Assembly: GCA_900551925.1 (NCBI GenBank)
Contig: URXR01000003.1
Location: 1 to 39,873 of the forward strand
Length of the DNA: 39,873 nucleotides
Direction: 5' to 3'
DNA from: an uncultured Mycoplasmatota bacterium
GTDB lineage: Bacteria; Bacillota_I; Bacilli_A; RF39; UBA660
The notes beneath the pieces were generated by a model, which did not search any database, was not told the DNA's origin, and saw only the letters and a program-made list of their open reading frames with translations. The position numbers and the translations under genes were made by a program. Position 1 is the first letter of the stretch; every line of letters starts with the position of its first letter. Shown here one piece after another: positions 9,187 through 16,020 of the stretch.

Positions 9187-9954
9187 TTAATTCATGTTAT
9201 TAATTAAATTTTCTATCTTTTCATTATAAGTAAATCTATAATGTCCTGTCACTTCCATTTCTGTTACTTCCAAACGATCTTCTTCTTTTTCTTCTTGAGT
9301 TTCATCTCTATTTTGGATTAGATAAGGAACTCCTCTTTCATTATATTTGTCTGAAATCATGGCAATATGTGCTGAATCATCAAATGTTACAATATCGCCA
9401 GGCATAAATTCTCCAATATTGTAAATATCATTATCTAAGCTTTCAGCATATCTTTGAAAGAATACTTCTTGAGGCCCTACTCGTCTAAAATCTATGTTGT
9501 CATCTACTACTTCAATGTCATAAGTATTGTTATCATATTCTTCGTGGACATCATAAGAAAGCATACCTTTTAAATCATAACCAGCATTTTGAAGAGCATA
9601 CCAAATAAGATCAGTACAAACTCCTTCTTCTTTTACAGGAGGGTATCCTCCGGCATAATATTTGCTTATATAAGCTGGGTTCCACTCGGCATATTGTTTT
9701 TCTCCTTGCAGAATATCTGTATAATCATCAATTCCGTCACCATCATAATCTGTATCGCTAATTTCTCTTACAAAGCCAAAATCTGATAAATTATAATATT
9801 CTTTTTCGGTAGCAATTGGCGTTAATTCTTCACTGTAAATTAGATAATAACGACCTGCTCCGATAGCTATAGCAATTAATAATAAAATCAAAAGTACTAA
9901 ACTTATTCTTTTAAAATTTCTTTTAAACTTTTTTTTCATCTTTTTTTTAGCCAT
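9187..9954 (-). CDS. DUF1287 family secreted/membrane-anchored cysteine hydrolase
   Basis: 255 residues: a Lys-rich cytoplasmic start, one membrane helix at about 17-40, then an extracytoplasmic domain. The family pattern is clear: GVCTDLIWYAL with C113 and D115, IDFRRVGPQEVFFQR, PGDIVTF, then H196 in SAHIAMISD, and a closing VTGHYRF. The Cys/His pair is NlpC/P60-like, so a peptidase or amidase acting on wall material is a fair inference; the substrate is unknown. Between the helix and the catalytic part is an Asp-rich stretch, DTDYDGDGIDDYTD (67-80), that looks like a calcium-binding (EF-hand/thrombospondin-3 type) loop. It starts 9 nt after uvrB and must share its transcript. Confidence 0.8.
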   Translation of the reverse strand: MAKKKMKKKFKRNFKRISLVLLILLLIAIAIGAGRYYLIYSEELTPIATEKEYYNLSDFGFVREISDTDYDGDGIDDYTDILQGEKQYAEWNPAYISKYYAGGYPPVKEEGVCTDLIWYALQNAGYDLKGMLSYDVHEEYDNNTYDIEVVDDNIDFRRVGPQEVFFQRYAESLDNDIYNIGEFMPGDIVTFDDSAHIAMISDKYNERGVPYLIQNRDETQEEKEEDRLEVTEMEVTGHYRFTYNEKIENLINNMN

Positions 9955-9963
9955 ATCATACTC

Positions 9964-11916
9964 CTATTTTGTTTTTATTTCAAATAAAACATCTCTTAAC
10001 TCCATAGCTCTTTCAAAGTCTAATTCTTTAGCTGCTTTTTTCATTTCTTCTTCTATTTTACTTATGTCTTTATTATCTATTATAGCAGATTTTTTAGGTT
10101 TTTCAATTTTTTCTAGTTCTTTTTCATCAACATTAGAGATAAGTTCTCTTATTTCTTTATGAACAGTTTTAGGAGTGATATGATGTTTTTTATTATATTC
10201 TTCTTGAATAGTTCTTCTTCGTTTAGTTTCATCGATAGCAACTTTCATACTATCAGTTATTTTGTCAGCATACATGATGACATGGCCATTTTCATTTCTA
10301 GCACAACGTCCAATAGTTTGAATTAAACTGCGTTCACTTCTTAAGAAGCCTTCTTTATCAGCATCTAAAATTGCTATTAAACTTACTTCTGGAATATCTA
10401 ACCCTTCTCGTAAAAGATTAATTCCTACGATACAATCGTATTCTCCAAGTCTTAGTTTTCTAATTATTTTTAAACGTTCTAAAGTTGTTATTTCAGAGTG
10501 AAGATAGGCTACTTTTATATCTAATTCTTTTAAGTATTTAGTTAATTCTTCACTCATTCTAATAGTTAGTGTTGTTATTAATACTCGTTCATTTTTTAAG
10601 GTGCGATTTTTTATTTCTCCTATTAGATCATCAATTTGACCAGTAGTTTTTCTTACTTCAATAGTTGGATCTAATAATCCTGTTGGTCTTATGATTTGAT
10701 CTACTTTATTTTCTGCTAGATTTAGTTCATAGTCTCCTGGAGTTGCTGATACATAAATTACTTGATCTAATTTTTTTTCGAATTCTTCAAATTTTAATGG
10801 TCTATTATCTAAGGCACTAGGCAAGCGAAAACCGTATTCCACTAAAGTAGTTTTTCTAGCTCTGTCGCCATTATACATGGCTCTTACTTGAGGAATTGTA
10901 ACGTGTGATTCATCAATTACTAGCAAATAATCATCACCAAAGAAATCAATTAAAGTGGTTGGAGTTTCTCCTTCTTTTCTGCCACTTAAATGTCTTGAAT
11001 AGTTTTCAACCCCACTGCAAAAACCGGTTTCTTTTAACATTTCTAAATCATAATTAGTTCTTTGTTCTAGACGTTCTGCTTCAAGTAATTTGTTATTTTC
11101 TTTAAAATAAGTAAGTCTATCTTCTAGTTCTTCTTTGATACTTATTAGAGCTTTATTTAATTTATCTTCACTAGTTACGAAGTGACTAGCAGGGAAAATT
11201 GTTACATTTTTTATTATGTTTATAGTTTTTCCTGTTAAAGTATCTATTTCTGCTATTTTATCGATTTCATCTCCAAAGAATTCAATACGGATACCGTTTC
11301 TATTTTCATTAGTAGGTATTATTTCTAATATGTCGCCACGGACTCTAAAGGTGCCACGTTTAAAATCTAAGTCATTTCGTTCGTATAACATATTAATAAG
11401 TTTTCTTAAAACTTCGTTTCTTTCAATTTCTTCTCCTTGAGTTAGAGTTAAAGTATTATTTTTATATTCTTCTACTTCTCCAATTCCGTAGATACATGAA
11501 ACTGATGCTACTACTATGACGTCATCTCTTGATAAAAGAGCACTGGTAGCAGCATGTCTTAACTGATCTATTTCATCATTAATGGAAGAATCTTTTTCTA
11601 TATAAGTGTCTGTTCCAGGAATGTAGGCTTCAGGTTGATAATAATCGTAATAAGAAACGAAATATTCTACTCTGTTATCAGGGAATAATTCTTTTAACTC
11701 TCCATATAGCTGTCCTGCTAAGGTTTTGTTGTGAGCTAGAACAAGAGTTTTTTTATTAGTTTCTTTTATTACATTAGCTATAGTAAAAGTTTTTCCTGTC
11801 CCGGTTGCCCCCAGTAAGACTTGGTGTTTTTTACCTTCTTTTATTCCTTTAACGAGTTCATTTATGGCTTTTGGTTGATCGCCACTTGGTTTAAATTTTG
11901 AGTGAATTTTAAACAT
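9964..11916 (-). CDS. uvrB: UvrABC system protein B
   Basis: Helicase-like damage verification subunit of excinuclease. The 650 residues include Walker A GATGTGKT at 36-43, the YYDYYQPEAY beta-hairpin that probes the DNA lesion, the DESH Walker B variant, helicase motifs VI around QTIGRCAR, and the C-terminal UVR/UvrC-interaction motif (about 617-650, ending ELRDVLFEIKTK). Full family length. A strong GGAGG lies 6-7 nt before ATG (ATCGGAGGCGATAAT). It heads a unit with the DUF1287 gene. uvrC is not in the window. Confidence 0.98.
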   Translation of the reverse strand: MFKIHSKFKPSGDQPKAINELVKGIKEGKKHQVLLGATGTGKTFTIANVIKETNKKTLVLAHNKTLAGQLYGELKELFPDNRVEYFVSYYDYYQPEAYIPGTDTYIEKDSSINDEIDQLRHAATSALLSRDDVIVVASVSCIYGIGEVEEYKNNTLTLTQGEEIERNEVLRKLINMLYERNDLDFKRGTFRVRGDILEIIPTNENRNGIRIEFFGDEIDKIAEIDTLTGKTINIIKNVTIFPASHFVTSEDKLNKALISIKEELEDRLTYFKENNKLLEAERLEQRTNYDLEMLKETGFCSGVENYSRHLSGRKEGETPTTLIDFFGDDYLLVIDESHVTIPQVRAMYNGDRARKTTLVEYGFRLPSALDNRPLKFEEFEKKLDQVIYVSATPGDYELNLAENKVDQIIRPTGLLDPTIEVRKTTGQIDDLIGEIKNRTLKNERVLITTLTIRMSEELTKYLKELDIKVAYLHSEITTLERLKIIRKLRLGEYDCIVGINLLREGLDIPEVSLIAILDADKEGFLRSERSLIQTIGRCARNENGHVIMYADKITDSMKVAIDETKRRRTIQEEYNKKHHITPKTVHKEIRELISNVDEKELEKIEKPKKSAIIDNKDISKIEEEMKKAAKELDFERAMELRDVLFEIKTK

Positions 11917-11989
11917 ATTATCGCCTCCGATTAAATTAATTATTGTTTATGAGTGGTTTTTCAGTTATTAACAGTTTTAACATTTATCT

Positions 11990-12745
11990 CTATACTTTAT
12001 ATTCTATACCAATTGGACAATGGTCACTGCCATAAATATCTTTATAAATAGTAGGATTACTTACTTTGTTAATAATTCTTTTAGAAACTAAGAAATAATC
12101 TATTCTCCAACCAATATTTCTTTCTCTTACACCTTTCATATAACTCCACCAAGTATAAGCATCTTCTTTATTAGGATTATAATATCTATAGGTGTCGATA
12201 AATCCACTTTTTAACAAGATGGAAAAGTCTTGTCTTTCTTCGTTAGTAAAACCAGCATTGCCAATATTTTGTTTAGCATTTTTGATATCAATCTCTTGAT
12301 GGGCTACGTTAAAATCACCACAGACTATGACAGGTTTTTTGTTATCCAAGTTTTTAAGATATTCTTTAAATTCTTTATCAAAAATCATTCTTTCTTCTAA
12401 ACGTTCTAAAGTTCTTTTGACATTAGGAACATAGACATTAACTAAGTAAAAATCATCATATTCTAAAGTAATAGTACGTCCTTCTATATCAAAAAGAGGA
12501 TTATTTATACCGTAGGTTATTTTTAAAGGCTTTTCTTTAGTAAAAATAAGTACTCCAGAATAACCTTTTCTAGCAGCAGAATTTACTATTTCGTAATATC
12601 CTTGAGGATGAAAATCATATTGATCTTGGGTTGCTTTTATTTCTTGAAGACAAAAAATGTCAGCATTCACTTCTTCAAAAAAGTCAGAAAAACCTTTTTT
12701 AAGGCAGGCTCTTAGGCCTGCAACATTCCATGATACTATTTTCAC
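11990..12745 (-). CDS. exoA: Exodeoxyribonuclease III / AP endonuclease
   Basis: Base-excision repair enzyme of the exonuclease III (xth) family. Starting at the GTG preceded by AAAGGAGG (7 nt away) gives 251 residues beginning with the standard VKIVSWNVAGLR; the longer ATG-initiated frame would place 12 untypical residues in front and start inside the sirtuin gene, so GTG is chosen. The catalytic glutamate is in CLQEIKA, followed by GDFNVAH (Asp/Asn) and the C-terminal SDHCPIG (Asp-His). It lies 13 nt after cobB and is likely co-transcribed with it. The assignment to the xth/exoA subgroup is by motif and length. Confidence 0.93.
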   Translation of the reverse strand: MKIVSWNVAGLRACLKKGFSDFFEEVNADIFCLQEIKATQDQYDFHPQGYYEIVNSAARKGYSGVLIFTKEKPLKITYGINNPLFDIEGRTITLEYDDFYLVNVYVPNVKRTLERLEERMIFDKEFKEYLKNLDNKKPVIVCGDFNVAHQEIDIKNAKQNIGNAGFTNEERQDFSILLKSGFIDTYRYYNPNKEDAYTWWSYMKGVRERNIGWRIDYFLVSKRIINKVSNPTIYKDIYGSDHCPIGIEYKV

Positions 12746-12758
12746 TTTTTTACCTCCT

Positions 12759-13490
12759 TTATAAGTTTTTAAAAACTTCACTCATATTAGTATTAAATAC
12801 TAATGTTGCTAAATAATCATAGGGAGTTTCATCTCTGTTTATTAAAATTAAGTTTTGACCTTTGAAATAATTAATGAGATTGGCAGCAGGATAAACTGTT
12901 AAAGATGTTCCGGCGATTATTAAAGTGTCACATTTTTTTATGTATTCTATGGCATCGTAAAAATTATCTTTTAAAGGCTCTTCATATAAAACAACATCTG
13001 GTTTGATAATTTGACCACAAGAACATCTGGGCACTTTTGATGTTGAGAAAATGTATTCGGCATCATATGTTTTTTCACACTTAGGGCAATAGTTATTATA
13101 AATTGTACCATGAAGTTCAATAACATTTTTACTGCCGGCTTTTTGATGAAGACCATCAATATTTTGAGTTATTACACATTTTAATTTGCCTTTTGTTTCT
13201 AATTCATAAAGTTTTAGATGGGTAATATTGGGCTCGGCATTTAAAACATTCATTTTATCTTGGTAAAATTTATAAAATTCTTCAGGATTTTCATAGAAAA
13301 AGGTATGACTTAATATTTGTTCGGGAGGATATTTATATTTTTGATTATAAAGTCCATCTTTACTTCTAAAATCTGGGATACCACTTTCAGTTGATACTCC
13401 AGCTCCTCCGAAGAAAACAATATTATTACTTTCGTTAATTATATTTTTTAACTTTTCTAACTTTTCTTTAAATTCTTGAGTATAATCCAT
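12759..13490 (-). CDS. cobB: NAD-dependent protein deacylase, Sir2 family
   Basis: Removes acyl groups from lysines using NAD+. The 243-residue catalytic core has GGAGVSTESGIPDFR at 28-42, TQNIDGLHQKAG, the catalytic H127 in ELHGT and a zinc site formed by C135, C138 and then C156, C158 (CSC). The last pair is C-x-C rather than the common C-x-x-C. The sequence ends with the family's GTSLTVYPAA and INRDETP elements. Translation starts at ATG after AGAAGGTGTAACAA. It precedes exoA by 13 nt. Confidence 0.93.
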   Translation of the reverse strand: MDYTQEFKEKLEKLKNIINESNNIVFFGGAGVSTESGIPDFRSKDGLYNQKYKYPPEQILSHTFFYENPEEFYKFYQDKMNVLNAEPNITHLKLYELETKGKLKCVITQNIDGLHQKAGSKNVIELHGTIYNNYCPKCEKTYDAEYIFSTSKVPRCSCGQIIKPDVVLYEEPLKDNFYDAIEYIKKCDTLIIAGTSLTVYPAANLINYFKGQNLILINRDETPYDYLATLVFNTNMSEVFKNL

Positions 13491-13550
13491 TTGTTACACC
13501 TTCTTCTTTAATCTTTTATTTATTTTATCATAGTTTTTCACATATTATAT

Positions 13551-13579
13551 AAAAAAGTTACTGGCTTTACCAATAACTT
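13551..13579 (-). terminator. Terminator of hpf
   Basis: A 10-bp stem, AAGTTATTGG / CCAGTAACTT with one G-T wobble, is followed by a T run on the minus strand. The hpf stop codon lies at the base of the 5' arm. Confidence 0.8.
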
Positions 13580-14111
13580 ATTCTTCTTCAATTAATCCAT
13601 AGTTATCATGTTTTCTTTTATAGATTACTGCTACTTTATTAGTTTCAATATTTTTAAACATGTAGAAGTCATGATTTAAAAGCTCCATTTGTAAAATTGC
13701 TTCTTCTTCATCCATAGGTTTTAGCTCTACGGTTTTTCTTTTAATGATTTGATTTGTATTTTCTTCTTGTTCTTCTTCTAATTCAAAATCTAAAATAAAA
13801 TCTATTCTACCTTTATTTCTTTTATCTGATAATCTAGTTTTGTTCTTTATTATTTGTCTTTCTAATTTATCAATAGAAGTATCAATAGCAGAATAAAAAT
13901 CTTTCCCTTCTTCTTCTACTCTTAAAGTGCAGTTTTTAAGAGGTATTGTTATTTCTATTTTTTGTTTAGGACCATGTACTTTAAAAAGTATAGTTCCTGT
14001 TACTTCTTCGCTATTTTCAAGATATTTTTCAAGTTTTTTGATTTTGTCTAAAGCATAACTTTTCATTGCTTCAGTTATTTCTGTTTTTTCACCACGAATA
14101 TTTAATTTCAT
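13578..14111 (-). CDS. hpf: Ribosome hibernation promoting factor, long form
   Basis: Binds ribosomes in stationary phase; the long form dimerises 70S ribosomes into 100S particles. Residues 1-100 are the beta-alpha HPF/RaiA domain (MKLNIRGEKTEITEAMK...), then an acidic linker (about 105-125) and the C-terminal dimerisation domain ending FKNIETNKVAVIYKRKHDNYGLIE. At 177 residues it is a complete long HPF. The SD is AGGAGGATGATATT before ATG, and a possible extended -10 (TGGTAAAAT, 14140-14132) sits 21 nt upstream of the start. It is flanked by its own terminator and by that of the accessory cassette upstream, so it is monocistronic. Confidence 0.94.
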   Translation of the reverse strand: MKLNIRGEKTEITEAMKSYALDKIKKLEKYLENSEEVTGTILFKVHGPKQKIEITIPLKNCTLRVEEEGKDFYSAIDTSIDKLERQIIKNKTRLSDKRNKGRIDFILDFELEEEQEENTNQIIKRKTVELKPMDEEEAILQMELLNHDFYMFKNIETNKVAVIYKRKHDNYGLIEEE

Positions 14112-14177
14112 AATATCATCCTCCTAAAAGTATTTTACCATATTTTGTTAGATTTTTAAATAACTATAAATATATTT

Positions 14178-14205
14178 TAAAAAAATAAAACCACTTTCTA
14201 GTGGT
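14178..14205 (-). terminator. Terminator of the Agr-like accessory cassette
   Basis: ACCACT pairs with AGTGGT around an AGAA loop, followed by TTTATTTTTTT on the minus strand. The stop codon of the last cassette gene lies in the stem-loop. Confidence 0.8.
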
Positions 14206-14401
14206 ATTTTAATGGTTCTCTATATAAATCTTCATTATATACTTCGTAATCATATTCATAGCTTTTTATTCCTGGATTATCAATGTTATAACATTTTTTC
14301 TCCATTAACAAAGAATTTTTAATATCTAAATATTTGTTAATCTTTCTAGCTACATATAAAGTGTTATTCATTTTATCACACTTTTTAATTGTGGATTTCA
14401 T
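14198..14401 (-). CDS. Hypothetical protein, last gene of the accessory cassette
   Basis: 67 residues starting at an ATG placed 8 nt after AAAAGGAG; an in-frame GTG nine bases further upstream overlaps the SD and is rejected as start. The product is polar: a basic N-terminal half (MKSTIKKCDK) and a Tyr/Asp/Glu-rich C-terminal half (YEYDYEVYNEDLYREP). It has two cysteines, no signal peptide and no membrane helix. No family is recognised. It follows the 83-residue gene by 14 nt and ends in the terminator, so it belongs to the same transcript as the AgrB-like gene. Confidence 0.6.
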   Translation of the reverse strand: MKSTIKKCDKMNNTLYVARKINKYLDIKNSLLMEKKCYNIDNPGIKSYEYDYEVYNEDLYREPLKYH

Positions 14402-14415
14402 CCCTGTCACTCCTT

Positions 14416-14667
14416 TTATTTACTAATTAATTTCAAGAAAGCTTCTTTATGAAAATTATTGATGCTTCTAACTGAATATAACTTTTGCGCTTTTCCATAT
14501 TTAGAAAAATCCATATGGAAAGATATAAAATTTAAACTTTGTTTATGAAAGTAAATTCTTAGAATTATTTCTGTTTCATAGCCATTTAAACCTTTCTCTT
14601 TACAAAACTCAATTAACTTTTCTTTATGAGTTGGTAATTCTACTAAGTTTTTCAATCTTTTTGGCAT
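14416..14667 (-). CDS. Small protein with a possible helix-turn-helix, accessory cassette
   Basis: 83 residues, basic, no membrane segment. It begins MPKRLKNLVE, and its middle and end (about 30-80: ETEIILRIYFHKQS...YSVRSINNFHKEAFLKLIS) have the amphipathic spacing of a sigma-region-4/LuxR-like HTH: a helix after GYE, a turn, and a second helix ending RSINNFHKEAFLKL. That reading is by eye and weak; no catalytic motif is seen. The ATG follows AAAGGAAG at 7 nt and overlaps the end of the AgrB-like gene by 16 nt, so the two are coupled. If it binds DNA, the repeat at 15906-15922 before the cassette is the obvious target. Confidence 0.6.
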   Translation of the reverse strand: MPKRLKNLVELPTHKEKLIEFCKEKGLNGYETEIILRIYFHKQSLNFISFHMDFSKYGKAQKLYSVRSINNFHKEAFLKLISK

Positions 14668-15113
14668 GTTTCATCTTCCTTTACTACTATATAATGCATA
14701 TATATTGATAACATAGCTCCTAGTATAATACACAAAAAGACACTTATTTCAATACTAGGTATTAATGCTGTAATTAAAAAGAATAAAGTCCAAGTAAATG
14801 TTGTACACGTTATAGTGGAATTCAAATGAAAGGTCTCTCCTAAAAATGTTCTAGTAAAAAAGAATCCTACTAAGAAAAATGATAGTTCTATAAAAGCATT
14901 ATTGAAATATGCTATTACAAAAACTCCTGCTGTTTGTATTAATTGAAGTGGTATTGTTATACCATAAAAAATTATGTTTTCAATTAATTTTTCTAGTTTT
15001 GCTGCTCGTTCTTGAGCAAAATATTCTATTGATTCAGTATTATTGAACCAAATACCATTCTTTTTCTTTCTTTTGTTTTTATTACTCTTCTTTATTTCAT
15101 CTTGCTTATTCAT
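14652..15113 (-). CDS. AgrB-like peptide-processing membrane cysteine protease
   Basis: 153 residues from the ATG that follows TTGGAGGAAGTT; the longer TTG-initiated frame is rejected. The basic N-terminal tail (1-20, KKSNKNKRKKK) is cytoplasmic and about four hydrophobic segments follow (roughly 47-70, 75-90, 105-120, 124-145). The key pattern is R88...G92...H96...S99...C103: in AgrB of staphylococci and clostridia a His and a Cys seven residues apart (H77/C84 in S. aureus), preceded by R and G, form the catalytic pair that cuts AgrD. The position after the second helix also matches. It is shorter than classical AgrB (about 190), ending after the fourth segment. Alternative: an unrelated holin-like membrane protein. 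Its neighbours are a short peptide gene upstream and a possible regulator downstream. Confidence 0.55.
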   Translation of the reverse strand: MNKQDEIKKSNKNKRKKKNGIWFNNTESIEYFAQERAAKLEKLIENIIFYGITIPLQLIQTAGVFVIAYFNNAFIELSFFLVGFFFTRTFLGETFHLNSTITCTTFTWTLFFLITALIPSIEISVFLCIILGAMLSIYMHYIVVKEDETCQKD

Positions 15114-15124
15114 AACTTCCTCCA

Positions 15125-15177
15125 ATTTAATTAATAAATAAAAGCCCCCTGATTATTTTTTTATTATTTAATTAAAT
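15125..15177 (-). other. Long A/T stem-loop between peptide gene and AgrB-like gene
   Basis: Two 19-nt arms (15177-15159 and 15143-15125) are nearly complementary, differing only around the middle of the stem, and enclose a loop containing CAGGGGGC. The stop codon of the 34-residue peptide gene lies in the 5' arm, and the SD of the AgrB-like gene follows the 3' arm. It has no T tract, so it looks more like an mRNA-stability or partial-attenuation hairpin than a full terminator. Confidence 0.5.
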
Positions 15178-15268
15178 TTGTTGCTTTTTTAGCTAGTTTT
15201 TTGGCGAATTTGTTTTCTTTTTTGAATTCGCCCCACCATAATAAGCTTTCTGGTCCATCTCCCCACAT
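15164..15268 (-). CDS. 34-residue Trp/Lys-rich peptide (candidate signal or antimicrobial peptide)
   Basis: A short frame with a strong ribosome binding site (AAAGGGGTGAG, 6 nt before ATG) lies mostly inside the 3' end of the six-TM gene in another frame. The peptide starts MWGDGPESLLWWGEF and ends in a cationic amphipathic stretch (KKENKFAKKLAKKATNLIK). No cysteine. A five-residue segment, Ser-Leu-Leu-Trp-Trp, has the shape of an AgrD ring (Ser or Cys, two residues, two bulky hydrophobics) followed by a charged tail, but the usual N-terminal amphipathic leader is lacking. The alternative is a leaderless bacteriocin-type peptide, which is also Trp- and Lys-rich. It directly precedes the AgrB-like gene. 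Confidence 0.6.
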   Translation of the reverse strand: MWGDGPESLLWWGEFKKENKFAKKLAKKATNLIK

Positions 15269-15861
15269 CTTTTCTCACCCCTTTTCTTTAAGTAAATTTC
15301 TTTTACTACAATAATTATTCCTATAATTATGAAGTAATCTACTGATAATAAAGCCCTTGTAAGTCTGTTTAATTCTGTAATATCTATGAATTTTAATTTA
15401 TATGTATACATGACAGCTTGTGCAATTATATTTATTAACACTGCTCCTATTCCATATAATAAATATTTCCAATTCCTTTTAGAGTATAAATAAGGGAATA
15501 TAATAAAGAATAAAAATATAAATATTTGAACAGCAATATATCCTATAAATTCTGTAATAATCCAATTTAAAATTAAATATAATATTGCCCATTTAAATAA
15601 TTTTTTAGTTTCTTTAATTCTAAATATTAGTAACAATATTGCATAAAAATTTAATATGCAAATGATACAATTAGAAAGTACATTAACAGCTTTGACTGTA
15701 TTTATTTCTTTCAAATTATCATATGTTATTGCATAATGTGGAAATCCTAAACTGTTTAATGCTGTATTGATAACTATCAGGAACACCATTATAATTAACA
15801 TCCAGACTGCTACTTTAGCAACTTTTTCATTTACTCCTAACCATTTAATAAAATCCTTCAT
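15193..15861 (-). CDS. Six-TM membrane protein, first gene of the accessory cassette
   Basis: 222 residues with six predicted membrane helices (about 14-35, 58-80, 88-107, 109-127, 133-154, 171-191), a short N-terminal cytoplasmic part and a basic C-terminal tail (KKRGEKRCGE...). No enzyme motif is recognised. The size and layout resemble the sensor half of an AgrC-type receptor without its kinase, or an immunity/export protein; neither can be proven. The last 25 codons overlap the 34-residue peptide gene, whose SD lies inside this gene. The ATG follows GAGGAGGAG, and a TATAAT box sits 18 nt upstream of the start codon. Confidence 0.75.
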   Translation of the reverse strand: MKDFIKWLGVNEKVAKVAVWMLIIMVFLIVINTALNSLGFPHYAITYDNLKEINTVKAVNVLSNCIICILNFYAILLLIFRIKETKKLFKWAILYLILNWIITEFIGYIAVQIFIFLFFIIFPYLYSKRNWKYLLYGIGAVLINIIAQAVMYTYKLKFIDITELNRLTRALLSVDYFIIIGIIIVVKEIYLKKRGEKRCGEMDQKAYYGGANSKKKTNSPKN

Positions 15862-15878
15862 AATACTACTCCTCCTCT

Positions 15879-15922
15879 ATTATACTATAAATAAAATTTT
15901 GTGATGCGCAACTTTCGCGCAA
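15879..15922 (-). promoter_or_regulatory. Promoter and GC-rich repeat (putative operator) of the accessory cassette
   Basis: A TATAAT -10 (15884-15879) lacks a recognisable -35 at 17 bp. Just upstream is TTGCGC-GAAAG-TTGCGC (15922-15906): two direct repeats with an 11-bp period, which because GCGC is self-complementary can also be read as the dyad TGCGC-N7-GCGCA. Such a G+C-rich block is conspicuous in this A+T-rich DNA, and its place next to the -35 position suits an activator or repressor site. Confidence 0.5.
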
Positions 15923-15973
15923 TTTTTGACATTATTTTCCAATTTTTCTGGTTTTATTCTACCAAATATTGGT

Positions 15974-16020
15974 AAAAAATAAAAGAGAAACTCTAATTTT
16001 TTTCTTTTGAGTTCTCTTTT
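15974..16020 (-). terminator. Terminator of the tagO-like gene
   Basis: AAAAGAGAACTC pairs with GAGTTTCTCTTTT (one bulged T) and is followed by ATTTTTTA on the minus strand. The stop codon of the glycosyltransferase gene falls in the loop/3' arm. Confidence 0.75.

Noticed and set aside
12971..13159. 62-codon minus-strand frame inside cobB
   Set aside because: Alternative frame within the sirtuin gene, no SD.
15961..15973. Palindrome ACCAAATATTGGT upstream of the accessory cassette
   Set aside because: Short, A/T-centred and next to the tagO terminator tail; a similar ACCAAT/ATTGGT pair occurs near 21170, so it is not distinctive.
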